Positions 24,531 to 37,474 are shown, counted from the stretch's first letter. The stretch is DNA of 64,000 bases from a beta proteobacterium L13 (GCA_000335715.1 AMYZ01000014.1:48193-112192); one strand, 5' to 3'. Notes: a model not told the origin generated them from the sequence alone. Numbers and translations: made by a program.

Positions 24531-24833
24531 CGCGATGTGGCGAAGGAATGTAGTTGCATAGATTACGACTACAGGAGCGACGCACAAAAAGGCAGCAATT
24601 AACGCCCGTCGTCTTGCTTGCCCAAACGAGTAACCGGACAGCCACAGTGATGAGAGAAGCGCGACGATACCAATAAGCAGAGCAACTGCTGACGTTTGCC
24701 GATGGACCTCAATGGTTGCTCGCGAAACCTCTGGCGCAGGATCACCGAGTTGTGACAACGCACCATAACAGGCCAAGAGCCAACCGGCGACAACTAAGCC
24801 TAGTGCCATATTTGCAGCGCACGACGGTTTCAT
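24525..24833 (-). CDS. integron cassette 3: small membrane protein
   Basis: 102 residues with three hydrophobic segments (ALGLVVAGWLLACYGAL, AVALLIGIVALLSSLWLSG, ALIAAFLCVAPVVVIYATTF). No family recognised. An in-frame GTG at 24842 overlaps the attC end and is an alternative start. The TAA stop at 24525-24527 falls inside the following attC, the normal layout of a gene cassette. Cassette proteins of this size are often of unknown function. Confidence 0.65.
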   Translation of the reverse strand: MKPSCAANMALGLVVAGWLLACYGALSQLGDPAPEVSRATIEVHRQTSAVALLIGIVALLSSLWLSGYSFGQARRRALIAAFLCVAPVVVIYATTFLRHIAL

Positions 24834-24841
24834 AGGGGACA

Positions 24842-24931
24842 CTCTAACGTAAAAGTAACCGGCACCGGAGCGCCAGCGAAGGGAACCCCGATGCGCAGCA
24901 TTGGGGTGTCCGGTTGACTGACCTGTTAGGT
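24842..24931 (-). other. integron attC site of cassette 2
   Basis: On the minus strand it runs from ACCTAAC to GTTAGAG, about 90 bp, with a central hairpin (ATGCTGCGCAT region between ACCCC and GGGGT arms) and the L-box-like GTCAACCGG. Clear imperfect palindrome of attC type. Confidence 0.85.
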
Positions 24932-24938
24932 GCGGGGC

Positions 24939-25301
24939 TCATTGACGTGGGAACTTTACCGGTGACGCAATGACGTCCCGGATGTGTAGATAGCCTTCGT
25001 CGGACCAGGGATAGTCCGAGAGGGCAAAGATCTCGGCGTTGTGTTCGTGCAGCAGTGCTAGGGATTCGAGAGTAAAACAGCCACCCACTGCAACCAACCT
25101 TTCACCCGGAAGTGTCTTGGCCAGAATGTGCTTGACCGAGCCTGAAAGAACGCGATTGGTACGTTGGCTCGGAAACACCAACAGCGTGAAAGGCCCCGCG
25201 TCCTTTTCAAACCGACGCAACGTCATTTGCTCCCGCAGGGCTGGAGGAGCTTTCTTGAAGAGAGCGGCCCCCGAAAGACCGTTGTACGTCTTGGCTTTCA
25301 T
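24939..25301 (-). CDS. integron cassette 2: hypothetical protein
   Basis: 120 residues, soluble, with mixed alpha/beta character (TLLVFPSQRTNRVLSGSVKH, GERLVAVGGCFTLESLALL, YLHIRDVIASPVKFPRQ). No family recognised. Its ATG lies 6 bases after the attC core GTTAGGC, and its stop lies 8 bases before the next attC, so the gene fills a cassette almost completely. Confidence 0.7.
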   Translation of the reverse strand: MKAKTYNGLSGAALFKKAPPALREQMTLRRFEKDAGPFTLLVFPSQRTNRVLSGSVKHILAKTLPGERLVAVGGCFTLESLALLHEHNAEIFALSDYPWSDEGYLHIRDVIASPVKFPRQ

Positions 25302-25306
25302 GTAGC

Positions 25307-25396
25307 GCCTAACGTTGGACGTAACGGGCGCCGGAGCGCAGCGGAGGGCACCAAAATGCGTAGCATTTTGGCGTCCCTTTGACGGACTGGTTAGCG
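25307..25396 (-). other. integron attC site of cassette 1
   Basis: On the minus strand it runs from CGCTAAC to GTTAGGC (90 bp). The centre folds perfectly: CCAAAATGC, CTA-type loop, GCATTTTGG. CCAACGTTAGGC at the R' end is a textbook attC core. Confidence 0.9.
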
Positions 25397-25690
25397 ATCA
25401 TGGTTTGGTGGCCGAATGGTCCATGACGTGATGAAATCGACGTTCTCGACCGCTTCGCCCGTACTCTTGAGCGTATATATTGCATCTGGATCAGCCGTAT
25501 TAAGTTCGCCGTCGAACGGAATTGAGTACTCCTCCTCGTTGTCGGACCGAAGAAACCAAAGCGTATGTTCGGAGAGTCGAGTGATAGAGCCGTACAGCTG
25601 AAGTTGGCGTTCAACGTTCCCGTCGTGGTCAAGGTAGGTAAGCCCAACCAGAATGCGCTTCCCGAAAATTGTCTGAGTCTCTTCCGTCAT
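25391..25690 (-). CDS. integron cassette 1: hypothetical protein
   Basis: 99 residues, acidic. Segments LVGLTYLDHDGNVERQLQLYG and LWFLRSDNEEEYSIPFDGEL suggest a small beta-rich fold (about an Sm/SH3-like size), but no family is assigned. It is the first cassette after the attI-like site: its ATG follows GTTAGCG by 5 bases, and its TAA lies within the attC. Confidence 0.7.
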   Translation of the reverse strand: MTEETQTIFGKRILVGLTYLDHDGNVERQLQLYGSITRLSEHTLWFLRSDNEEEYSIPFDGELNTADPDAIYTLKSTGEAVENVDFITSWTIRPPNHDR

Positions 25691-25695
25691 ATGAT

Positions 25696-25733
25696 CGCTA
25701 ACGTGAGATAGACACCTTTTCAGGTGTCTATCT
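25696..25733 (-). other. attI-like recombination site with perfect hairpin
   Basis: GTTAGCG on the minus strand (25696-25702) marks the junction with cassette 1. Next to it AGATAGACACC (25706-25716) and GGTGTCTATCT (25723-25733) form an 11-bp perfect stem with a 6-base loop. Its place between the divergent integrase remnant and the first cassette is that of attI. Confidence 0.6.
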
Positions 25734-25805
25734 TGGTTTGTCTGTGTGTATAACCAGGCATGGTATGCGCATTTGTCATTGCTTTACAAGCTATTGGGGT
25801 TGCCA

Positions 25806-26003
25806 ATGTCTGCAAGTACACAGCCAGATGGGACTGCCGTGCCACGCTTGTTCGATGTGTTGCGCCAGACGCTGCGAGTCAGGCATGACAGCCTGCGCAC
25901 CGAGCAGCAATACATCAACGGGGTAAGGTGCATTTTGCGCTTTCACCCTCATCGTCACCCTCGCGAGCTGGGGGCTGCGAAGGTCAGCCCGTACCCCGGA
26001 TAA
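25806..26003 (+). pseudogene. intI: truncated integron integrase (IntI), N-terminal fragment
   Basis: The frame encodes about 60 residues with SLRTEQQYINGVRCILRFH and HRHPRELGAAKV, which match the N-terminal core-binding domain of integron tyrosine recombinases (IntI1 has SLRTEQAYVNWVRAFIRFH and RHPATLGSSEV). It breaks at residue 60, exactly where REP-like element D begins, and stops at 26001. The catalytic domain (R-H-R-Y) is absent, so no activity is expected. It reads away from the cassettes, as in intact integrons. Confidence 0.85.
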
Positions 26004-26120
26004 GCCAACGGCGCATGCGAGCGTGATTGTCTTGGTGTTGTTACTTGGTCATCCGACAGGATGCGGCCAACCTTGGATAACCTGCCGTTCACCGGATGTG
26101 GCTGCGCCTTATCCGGGTAC
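25984..26120. repeat. REP-like palindromic element, copy D (right boundary of integron remnant)
   Basis: 137 bp, same orientation and plan as the copy at 24316: CCCCGGATAAGCCAACGGCGCA on the left, CGGATGTGGCTGCGCCTTAT on the right, TGCGGCCAACCTT in the centre (26062). It interrupts the integrase frame. Confidence 0.75.
26062..26074 (+). repeat. TGCGGCCAACCTT uptake-like word
   Basis: Exact copy in the centre of REP-like element D. Confidence 0.85.
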
Positions 26121-26180
26121 GCTAAAAACGGCCGTACCTTATGCGGCGACGAGGAATGGGTGGCAGCAGCAGGCATGAAA

Positions 26181-26203
26181 AAAAGGGGCCCAAGGCCCCT
26201 TTG
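26181..26203 (-). terminator. glmS terminator
   Basis: AAAGGGGCC and GGCCCCTTT around CAA; on the minus strand the stem is followed by a run of seven T. Lies 40 bases after the glmS stop. Confidence 0.85.
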
Positions 26204-26230
26204 CTGTTGGTGCGGCAGCGTGGTGCTGCC

Positions 26231-26241
26231 TGCGGCCAACC

Positions 26242-26243
<2 letters not shown>
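26231..26243 (+). repeat. TGCGGCCAACCTT uptake-like word
   Basis: Exact copy that overlaps the glmS stop codon region. Confidence 0.85.
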
Positions 26244-28071
<1,828 letters not shown>

Positions 28072-28086
28072 ACACTTCTCCTTGCA

Positions 28087-28863
28087 TTATGAATGGCTGA
28101 AGGGGGCGCAGATCAGCGTCACCCCTTTGGCCTGAATCGTCTCCCTGGCTTCGGGGGCCAGGGCATCGTCGGTGATCAGGGTCTGGATGCGTGCCCACGG
28201 CAGCTCCAGGTTGGGAATGCGGCGGCCAATCTTGTCGGACTCCACCATGACCACGACTTCGCGCGAGACTTCTGCCATCACGCGCGACAGGCCCACCAGC
28301 TCGTTGAAGGTGGTGGTGCCGCGTGCCAGGTCGATGCCGTCGGCACCGATAAACAGCTGGTCAAAATCGTAAGAACGCAGTACCTGCTCGGCGATCTGGC
28401 CCTGGAACGATTCGGAGTGCGGGTCCCAGGTACCGCCGGTCATCAGCAGCGTGGGTTCGTTTTCCAGCTCGCGCAAGCTGCCGGCCACGTTCAGCGAGTT
28501 GGTCATCACGATCAGGCCGCGCTTGTTACCTAGCAGCGGGATGATGGCGCGGGTGGTGGTGCCGCTATCGATAATCACGCGGTTGTGGTCGCGGATGCGC
28601 TCGGCAGCGGCGCGGGCAATGGCTAGCTTTCGTTCCGAAACTTTTACCGGGTCGCTGTCGGCTACCATTTCGGTGGGTAGCGACACGGCGCCACCGTAAC
28701 GGCGCAGCAGCAGGCCGCCGGTTTCCAGCAGGGCCAGGTCTTTGCGGATGGTGACTTCCGAGGTGGCAAAGCGCTGGGTGAGGTCTTCCACGCTCACTTC
28801 GCCACGCTCTTGCACCAGGGCCACGATGGCGTGGCGACGCTGCTGGGTGTTACGTTTGGTCAT
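28087..28863 (-). CDS. glmR: DeoR-family regulator GlmR
   Basis: 258 residues. N-terminal DeoR helix-turn-helix (RRHAIVALVQERGEVSVEDL, RFATSEVTIRKDLALLE), then a sugar-phosphate-sensing domain with DSGTTTRAIIPLL and FIGADGIDL. Its place between glmU and glmS is that of PA5550 (glmR) in Pseudomonas, so sensing of an amino-sugar phosphate and control of glmS is a reasoned inference. An operator-like inverted repeat overlaps the region just before its start. Confidence 0.82.
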   Translation of the reverse strand: MTKRNTQQRRHAIVALVQERGEVSVEDLTQRFATSEVTIRKDLALLETGGLLLRRYGGAVSLPTEMVADSDPVKVSERKLAIARAAAERIRDHNRVIIDSGTTTRAIIPLLGNKRGLIVMTNSLNVAGSLRELENEPTLLMTGGTWDPHSESFQGQIAEQVLRSYDFDQLFIGADGIDLARGTTTFNELVGLSRVMAEVSREVVVMVESDKIGRRIPNLELPWARIQTLITDDALAPEARETIQAKGVTLICAPFSHS

Positions 28864-28866
28864 TAA

Positions 28867-28898
28867 AATATTTCGGTTCGTAAGTTTTTCGAAATATT
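28867..28898 (-). promoter_or_regulatory. probable GlmR operator
   Basis: AATATTTCG (28867-28875) and CGAAATATT (28890-28898) are a perfect 9-bp inverted repeat 4 bases upstream of the glmR start. The same stretch contains three TTCG steps (TTTCG, TTCG, TTTTCG), the pattern bound by DeoR-family proteins. Suggests autorepression. Confidence 0.65.
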
Positions 28899-28951
28899 AG
28901 CAGCAGCTATGGTCAATGACAAGTGAAGCGTGCGCTACTGCCAGCACCATG

Positions 28952-28982
28952 AAAAACCGCCAGGGCGTGGGCCGCTGGCGGT
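28952..28982 (-). terminator. glmU terminator
   Basis: ACCGCCAG (28956-28963) and CTGGCGGT (28975-28982); on the minus strand the stem is followed by TTTTTC. It separates glmU from glmR. Confidence 0.8.
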
Positions 28983-29006
28983 GTGGGTTGGGTACAGCAA
29001 AGCAGC

Positions 29007-30371
29007 TTATTTCAGCTTTTGCGGGCGCTGCCAGCCTGCTACGGTGAGCTGTTTCGCACGGGCAACGGTGAGCTGGCCGGCGGGGGCGGTTTTGGTCAGC
29101 ACGGAGCCAGCGCCAATGGTGGCGCCCTCTTCCAGCGTCACCGGTGCCACCATCAGGGTGCCGGAGCCGACAAACACGTTATCGCCGATGACGGTCTTGA
29201 ACTTGTTCACGCCATCGTAGTTGCAGGTTACCGAGCCCGCGCCTACGTTGACCTTGCTGCCGATTTGCGCGTCGCCAATATACGTGAGGTGGTTCACCTT
29301 GGAGCCTTCGCCTACGGTGGCTTTCTTGATCTCGACAAAGTTGCCCACGTGCACGTGTGCGGCCAACTCTGCGCCCGGGCGCAGGCGGGCGTAGGGGCCG
29401 ATGCGGCAGGCTTCGCCCACCACCGCGTCTTCCAGGTGCGAGTACGGCGCAATGCGGGTACCGGCGGCGATCTGCACGTTTTTCAGCACGCAGTAGGCAC
29501 CGATCTCTACATTATCGCCCAGTGTTACCTGGCCCTCGAACACGCAGCCCACGTCGATGCTGACATCCATGCCGTGCTGTAGTTGGCCGCGGATATCGAT
29601 ACGGGCCGGGTCGGCCAGCATCACGCCTGCGGTGAGCAGCGCGTGCGCCTGGTTTTGCTGCAGCTGGCGTTCCAGCTCGGCCAGCTGCACCTTGTTGTTC
29701 ACGCCGGCGGCTTCCCAGCCGGCTGCCACAGTAACGCCCGGTACGGCCATGCCGTCACGCACGGCCAGCTCGATCACGTCGGTGAGGTAGTACTCGCCCT
29801 GGGCGTTGCCGTTGCGCAGCTCGCCCAGCCAGCCTTCCAGCTTGTCGTTAGGCAGTACCATCATGCCGGTATTGATCTCGCGGATGGCTTTCTGCTCGGC
29901 ATTGCAGTCTTTGTCTTCGACAATGGCCACGATCTCGCCTGCGGCGTTACGCACAATGCGGCCATAGCCGCTGGCGTCGGCCAGTACGTCGGTAAGCAGG
30001 CTCATGCCGCCTTGCGCTGCATCCAGCAGCTTTTGCAGGGTTGCTACCGTGGTCAGCGGTACATCGCCGTACAGCACCAGGGTGCGGCCAACCTTGGGCA
30101 GCTGCGACAGTGCCATTTTCAGCGCGTGGCCGGTGCCCAGCTGTTCGCCCTGCAGCGCCCAGGCAACATCTTCATCACGGATCTGCTCGCGCACCTGGTC
30201 GCCGCCGTGGCCGTATACCACCACCATTTGCGCCGGCTGCAGCTGGCGGGCCGTGCCGATCACACGGGCCAGCATGGGTTGGCCGCCGATAGGGTGCAGT
30301 ACCTTGGGCATGGCCGAATACATACGCTTGCCTTTGCCGGCAGCCAGGATGACAACGCTGAGAGATTCCAT
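29007..30371 (-). CDS. glmU: bifunctional UDP-GlcNAc pyrophosphorylase / glucosamine-1-phosphate acetyltransferase
   Basis: 454 residues, normal for GlmU. The N-terminal uridyltransferase has LAAGKGKRMYSAMPKVLH and YGDVPLT; the C-terminal half is a left-handed beta-helix acetyltransferase with hexapeptide repeats (IGPYARLRPGAEL, NFVEIKKATVGEGSKVNHL, GAGSVTCNYDG). It makes UDP-GlcNAc for peptidoglycan and lipid A. A copy of the 13-bp repeated word lies in the coding region at 30083. Confidence 0.97.
   Translation of the reverse strand: MESLSVVILAAGKGKRMYSAMPKVLHPIGGQPMLARVIGTARQLQPAQMVVVYGHGGDQVREQIRDEDVAWALQGEQLGTGHALKMALSQLPKVGRTLVLYGDVPLTTVATLQKLLDAAQGGMSLLTDVLADASGYGRIVRNAAGEIVAIVEDKDCNAEQKAIREINTGMMVLPNDKLEGWLGELRNGNAQGEYYLTDVIELAVRDGMAVPGVTVAAGWEAAGVNNKVQLAELERQLQQNQAHALLTAGVMLADPARIDIRGQLQHGMDVSIDVGCVFEGQVTLGDNVEIGAYCVLKNVQIAAGTRIAPYSHLEDAVVGEACRIGPYARLRPGAELAAHVHVGNFVEIKKATVGEGSKVNHLTYIGDAQIGSKVNVGAGSVTCNYDGVNKFKTVIGDNVFVGSGTLMVAPVTLEEGATIGAGSVLTKTAPAGQLTVARAKQLTVAGWQRPQKLK
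30083..30095 (+). repeat. TGCGGCCAACCTT uptake-like word
   Basis: Exact copy inside glmU. Confidence 0.85.
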
Positions 30372-30430
30372 ATCAAAATGCCCGAAAATTCGTATTGGAT
30401 AGGTGACTATTATGCCCTAAAGCGGGCATG

Positions 30431-30458
30431 AAAAAGGCTGCCACTTTCGTGGCAGCCT
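30431..30458 (-). terminator. atp operon terminator
   Basis: AGGCTGCCAC and GTGGCAGCCT around TTTC; on the minus strand followed by TTTTT. Lies 27 bases after the atpC stop. Confidence 0.9.
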
Positions 30459-30484
30459 GTAGCTTGCATCGCACGGTTGTGCGC

Positions 30485-30907
30485 TTAGTGCACGCGCTTG
30501 CGGAGGTATTCCAGCGCCTTGAGCTGGGCAATAGCGGCAGCCAGGGCTGCGTAGGCTTTTGCCGTATCCAGGTCGTCGGAAGCGTGCTTGAGGGCATCCT
30601 CAGCGGCACGTTTGGCCTCGTTGGCGCGAGCTTCGTCCAGATCCTCACCGCGGATCGCCGTATCAGCCAGAACGGTGATGTGGGTCGGTTGCACTTCCAT
30701 CATGCCACCCGACACCGCCACCAGTACCTCGTCCTTGGAGCCTGGCACTGTCAAACGCAGTACACCAGGCTTGATACGGGTCAGAAGCGGCACGTGACGT
30801 GGGTAAACACCGAGCTCGCCTTCCTGCGCCGGAGCCACGAGGAACTCCGCTTCGCCGGAATAGATGAGCTGTTCAGTGCTGACCACTTCCACATGCATCT
30901 TGGCCAT
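30485..30907 (-). CDS. atpC: ATP synthase epsilon subunit
   Basis: 140 residues. N-terminal beta-sandwich (MHVEVVSTEQLIYSGEAEF, EGELGVYPRHVPLLTRIKPG) and C-terminal two-helix domain rich in alanine. It couples the rotor to F1 and inhibits ATP hydrolysis. Last gene of the atp operon. Confidence 0.97.
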   Translation of the reverse strand: MAKMHVEVVSTEQLIYSGEAEFLVAPAQEGELGVYPRHVPLLTRIKPGVLRLTVPGSKDEVLVAVSGGMMEVQPTHITVLADTAIRGEDLDEARANEAKRAAEDALKHASDDLDTAKAYAALAAAIAQLKALEYLRKRVH

Positions 30908-30922
30908 GAGCCGTCTCCTTGA

Positions 30923-32326
<1,404 letters not shown>

Positions 32327-32359
32327 CTAACTCAATAAACTTTTACAGTCCTGCGACGG

Positions 32360-33226
32360 TTATACCGCAGCGGCACCAGACACGATTTCAGACAGTTCTT
32401 TGGTAATAGCTGCCTGACGCGACTTGTTGTACACAAGGCGCAGTTGCTTGATGGCATTACCGGCGTTATCTGTTGCGGCCTTCATCGCTACCATACGGGC
32501 AGCTTGTTCGGACGCCATGTTTTCGGCCACAGCCTGATACACGACAGATTCCAGGTAACGCTTCACCAGGAACTCCATGACTTCCGGTGCACTTGGCTCG
32601 TACACGTAATCCCACGAGTGGGCATGCTCGACAACCATGTGCTCTTCGGTCAGAGGCAGCAACTGTTCCAGCGCCGGCTCCTGTTTCATCGTATTGATGA
32701 AGCGGGAGTACACGATGTAAACCGCATCCAGTTCGCCTTCAGCGTACTGTTTCAACAGCACTGTAAGCGGGCCGATCAGTTTTTCCATCTTGGGCACATC
32801 GCCCAGATGAACCGCACTTGCCACAACGTTCAGCTTGGCACGCTGGCAGGCTGCCAGGCCTTTCTGGCCCAGAGCGCAGGCTTGAATTTCAACGCCTTGC
32901 TCTTGCAGCGTGTTTACCTTGGCGTAGAAGCGCTTGAGAACGTTGGCGTTCAAGCCACCGCACAAGCCCTTGTCCGAGGTAACCACAATAATGCCTGCGC
33001 GCTTGATTTCGCTGCGACGGGCAAGCAGTGGGTGCTCCAGATCCGTATTGGCCGAAGCCAGGTGCGCCATGACAGCACGCACCTTCTCGGCGTAAGGACG
33101 GGCAGCGCGCATACGCTCTTGCGTTTTGCGCATCTTGGAGGTCGACACCATTTGCATAGCGCGGGTGATCTTCTGCGTGTTTTGCACGCTTCGGATCTTG
33201 GTGAGAATCTCTTTACCGACTGCCAT
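32360..33226 (-). CDS. atpG: ATP synthase gamma subunit
   Basis: 288 residues. Opens [20 protein letters not shown] and has the conserved [16 protein letters not shown] segment ([13 protein letters not shown]) and an [17 protein letters not shown] C-terminal helix ([15 protein letters not shown]). It is the central rotor shaft of F1. Confidence 0.97.
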   Translation of the reverse strand: MAVGKEILTKIRSVQNTQKITRAMQMVSTSKMRKTQERMRAARPYAEKVRAVMAHLASANTDLEHPLLARRSEIKRAGIIVVTSDKGLCGGLNANVLKRFYAKVNTLQEQGVEIQACALGQKGLAACQRAKLNVVASAVHLGDVPKMEKLIGPLTVLLKQYAEGELDAVYIVYSRFINTMKQEPALEQLLPLTEEHMVVEHAHSWDYVYEPSAPEVMEFLVKRYLESVVYQAVAENMASEQAARMVAMKAATDNAGNAIKQLRLVYNKSRQAAITKELSEIVSGAAAV

Positions 33227-33269
33227 ATCCTGAACCTTTCTTTAACTCGAGGTATCCGAAAGACCCAGA

Positions 33270-34811
33270 TTAGAAGCTGTAGCCAGCCTTGAACGATTCG
33301 ATCGCCTTGGCCAGTACTTTTTCGTTGTCGGCAGACAGATCACCAGAAGCGTCGGTAGCGGTCAGCACGTCAGCGTGATTAGCGCGAACATAAGCCAGGA
33401 ACGCTGCTTCGAAAGCCAGGGCTTTCTTAACCGGTACGTCTTCGTAGTAACCCTTGTTCACGGACCACAGGGTCAGCGCCATTTCGGCGGTAGACAGGGT
33501 CGAGAACTGTTTCTGCTTCATCAGCTCGGTAACCACTTCACCGTGTTGCAGCTGCTTGCGGGTCGCCTCGTCCAGATCGGAAGCAAACTGCGAGAACGCA
33601 GCCAGTTCGCGGTACTGGGCCAGAGCCAGACGGATACCACCGCCCAGTTTCTTGATGACCTTGGTTTGAGCAGCGCCACCCACGCGGGATACCGAAATAC
33701 CTGCGTTAATAGCAGGACGGATACCAGCGTTGAACAGGTCGGTTTCCAGGAAGATCTGACCGTCGGTAATGGAAATTACGTTGGTCGGAACGAAAGCGGA
33801 AACGTCACCAGCTTGGGTTTCGATGATTGGCAGAGCAGTCAGCGAACCGGTTTTGCCTTTAACAGCGCCACCAGTCAGTTTTTCTACTTCGTCTTCGTTG
33901 ATGCGGGAAGCGCGTTCCAGCAGACGGGAGTGCAGGTAGAAAACGTCGCCCGGGTAAGCTTCGCGGCCCGGTGGGCGACGCAGCAGCAGGGAGATCTGAC
34001 GGTAGGCTACGGCTTGTTTGGACAGATCGTCATAAACGATCAGTGCATCTTCACCGATATCGCGGAAGAATTCGCCCATGGCGCAGCCGGAGTACGGTGC
34101 GATGAACTGCAGTGCGGCCGCCTCGGAAGCAGTAGCAGCAACCACAATGGTGTGACCCATTGCGCCGTGCTCTTCCAGCTTGCGCACTACGTTGGCGATG
34201 GAGGACGCTTTCTGACCTACGGCTACGTAGATGCAGACAACGCCGGTGCCTTTCTGGTTCACGATGGCATCCAGTGCCACAGCGGTTTTACCAGTCTGGC
34301 GGTCGCCAATGATCAGTTCACGCTGGCCGCGGCCAACCGGTACCATGGAGTCGATGGACTTCAGGCCGGTTTGCATTGGCTGCGAAACGGATTGACGGGC
34401 AATAACGCCCGGAGCAATCTTTTCGATCGGGGAAGTTGTGGACGCGTTGATCGGGCCTTTGCCATCGATCGGCTGACCCAGCGCGTTTACCACGCGGCCA
34501 ACCAGCTCACGACCTACCGGCACTTCCAGAATACGGCCGGTACATTTAACTTCCTGACCTTCGGAGATGTGCTCGTACTCGCCCAGGATCACGGCACCTA
34601 CGGAGTCACGCTCCAGGTTCATGGCCAGGCCAAAGGTGTTGCCCGAGAACTCGAGCATTTCACCCTGCATCACGTCTGTCAGGCCATGGATACGAACGAT
34701 ACCGTCGGTAACGGAGATCACAGTACCTTTGGTACGGGTCTCGGCACCTTCAGCCAGGTTCTGAATCTTCGCCTTGATCAGATCGCTGATTTCAGAGGGG
34801 TTCAACTGCAT
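33270..34811 (-). CDS. atpA: ATP synthase alpha subunit
   Basis: 513 residues. Opens [16 protein letters not shown]; the P-loop is GDRQTGKTA; the [17 protein letters not shown] region and [18 protein letters not shown] loop are intact. Non-catalytic nucleotide-binding subunit of F1. Confidence 0.98.
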   Translation of the reverse strand: MQLNPSEISDLIKAKIQNLAEGAETRTKGTVISVTDGIVRIHGLTDVMQGEMLEFSGNTFGLAMNLERDSVGAVILGEYEHISEGQEVKCTGRILEVPVGRELVGRVVNALGQPIDGKGPINASTTSPIEKIAPGVIARQSVSQPMQTGLKSIDSMVPVGRGQRELIIGDRQTGKTAVALDAIVNQKGTGVVCIYVAVGQKASSIANVVRKLEEHGAMGHTIVVAATASEAAALQFIAPYSGCAMGEFFRDIGEDALIVYDDLSKQAVAYRQISLLLRRPPGREAYPGDVFYLHSRLLERASRINEDEVEKLTGGAVKGKTGSLTALPIIETQAGDVSAFVPTNVISITDGQIFLETDLFNAGIRPAINAGISVSRVGGAAQTKVIKKLGGGIRLALAQYRELAAFSQFASDLDEATRKQLQHGEVVTELMKQKQFSTLSTAEMALTLWSVNKGYYEDVPVKKALAFEAAFLAYVRANHADVLTATDASGDLSADNEKVLAKAIESFKAGYSF

Positions 34812-34819
34812 GATCTCTC

Positions 34820-35356
34820 CTAATTCTTGAGGCTTGCTGCCATTGCCTGCAGCTTGCCGCTCACCGACGCATCAATCACGTCGTCACCAACCAGTACTCG
34901 CAGGCCACCGATCAGCTCGGGGACAACACGCACTTCAATCCGTACGGTTTTGCCGTACTTCTTGGTAAGCGTGGCGATCAGGTCAGCTTGCTGGCTTTCG
35001 TCCATCGGGTAGGCGGACTCTACTTGAGCGTCCAGCACACCTTCAGCACGAGCCTTGAGGGCTTCAAACTGTTCGGCAATTTCAGGCAGCAGCGTCAGAC
35101 GACGGTTTTCGATAAGGGTAACGATGAACTGTTTGATGTCATCATTCGCCTTGTCGCCCAGTACGTCCAAAAACAACGCCTCAATCTCTTGCGCGGTATG
35201 TTTCGGGTTCGTGACGACTTGCGTCACGTCCGGGTTCGCCACCATGGCAGCCAGCCACGCGAGCGCGTCAGACCACTTGGCTTGAGACTGCTGCTCGGTG
35301 GCAAGGCTGTATACCGCTTCGGCATAGGGCCTTGCTACGGTAATGAGTTCTGCCAT
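34820..35356 (-). CDS. atpH: ATP synthase delta subunit
   Basis: 178 residues. [15 protein letters not shown] at the N-terminus and [24 protein letters not shown] near the C-terminus identify OSCP/delta. It joins the peripheral stalk to F1. Confidence 0.96.
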   Translation of the reverse strand: MAELITVARPYAEAVYSLATEQQSQAKWSDALAWLAAMVANPDVTQVVTNPKHTAQEIEALFLDVLGDKANDDIKQFIVTLIENRRLTLLPEIAEQFEALKARAEGVLDAQVESAYPMDESQQADLIATLTKKYGKTVRIEVRVVPELIGGLRVLVGDDVIDASVSGKLQAMAASLKN

Positions 35357-35363
35357 GAGTTAA

Positions 35364-35834
35364 TTAAAACTCCGCTTTGATGGAGGCTAACAGATCAGCG
35401 TGCTTGGCAGCGTCGATCTCTTTACGCAGGATCTTCTCTGCGCCGGCTACGGCCAGACCAGCTACCTGCTCGCGCAGGGCTTCCTTGGCACGCAACACTT
35501 CCTGATCGATCTGGGATTTGGCTTCGGTTACCAGCTTGGCACCTTCGGTGCGAGCGGCGTCCTTCGCCTCTTCCACGATCTGGTTGGCACGCTTTTCAGC
35601 GGCCAGGATCAGCTCGGTAGCTTGTTGTTTAGCCTGACGAAGTTCGTCAGCAACGCGCTTTTCGGCTGCTTCCAGATCCTGCTTGCCACGTTCTGCAGCG
35701 GCCAAGCCATCAGCAATACGCTCGGCACGCTCTTCCATCATGTTGGTAAGCGGAGGCCAAACAAACTTCATGGTGAACCATACCAGGATAGCGAAAGTGA
35801 TCGCCTGGCCCAGTAGTGTTACGTTGAATTCCAC
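35364..35834 (-). CDS. atpF: ATP synthase b subunit
   Basis: 156 residues. One N-terminal membrane helix ([23 protein letters not shown]) then a long charged coiled coil rich in A, E, K and R. Two copies form the peripheral stalk. Confidence 0.96.
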   Translation of the reverse strand: MEFNVTLLGQAITFAILVWFTMKFVWPPLTNMMEERAERIADGLAAAERGKQDLEAAEKRVADELRQAKQQATELILAAEKRANQIVEEAKDAARTEGAKLVTEAKSQIDQEVLRAKEALREQVAGLAVAGAEKILRKEIDAAKHADLLASIKAEF

Positions 35835-35884
35835 GCTTGTTTTCCTCCAGTGTGGTTACGACAACAACCGTTTTCGCTTAAAAA

Positions 35885-36172
<288 letters not shown>

Positions 36173-36235
36173 TTAAATCTCCTAAAGACTAATGCAAGGA
36201 TGGTTTGAGAAAAGGTACGAAAAAACTGCTAAAAA

Positions 36236-37057
<822 letters not shown>

Positions 37058-37429
37058 TCAATTTTTAATCAGAAGCCCGAACCAGTAAGCGGAAGTGGCT
37101 GCTATGTAGCCGCCAAACAGACCCGCCACCGACAAATCCTTGAAAAAAGCGAGAGCACCACCAAATAACAAAAGTGTCAGCACAAACTTGACTGCTTCTG
37201 CCTTGTAATGCGCCCGCATCAATTCTGCAGGAGAAACCCTGTGCACCGCGCCAGCGATGTGCACGTAAGCCAGTGCCGGCAAGATGGCACACAGCCCGCC
37301 CATCAGTGCCGACACCGGAACATTGATCGTCGCGCCAGCAACCAGCAAGCTGATCACTACGGCTAGCAGGGTAAGCCTCACCTGCAGTCGAATTACGCGT
37401 TTGGCGTCCGGATTAGTCATGTACGGCAC
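37058..37429 (-). CDS. atpI: ATP synthase subunit I
   Basis: 123 residues with four hydrophobic segments. This is the small membrane protein usually encoded first in the operon, which assists c-ring assembly. The start may be the ATG at 37420 (MTNPDAKRVIRL) rather than 37429. A near-consensus promoter lies just upstream. Confidence 0.9.
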   Translation of the reverse strand: MPYMTNPDAKRVIRLQVRLTLLAVVISLLVAGATINVPVSALMGGLCAILPALAYVHIAGAVHRVSPAELMRAHYKAEAVKFVLTLLLFGGALAFFKDLSVAGLFGGYIAATSAYWFGLLIKN

Positions 37430-37444
37430 TTAAAAAATCGGTCG

Positions 37445-37474
37445 ATTATAGGCTTGAGCTGACGAAAGCGTCAA
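37445..37474 (-). promoter_or_regulatory. sigma-70 promoter of the atp operon
   Basis: On the minus strand TTGACG (37474-37469) and TATAAT (37450-37445) are separated by 18 bases, 16 bases before the atpI start region. The spacer contains a TGACG/CGTCA inverted repeat. Confidence 0.75.

Noticed and set aside
23429..26120. CRISPR array
   Set aside because: The repeats here are not evenly spaced, are 110-138 bp long and have palindromic arms; they fit REP-like elements and attC sites, and no cas gene is present.
34331..34510. GCGGCCAACC copies in atpA as members of the uptake-like word
   Set aside because: They lack the leading T and the CTT end and encode common Gly/Arg-Pro codons on the sense strand, so chance is the simpler explanation.
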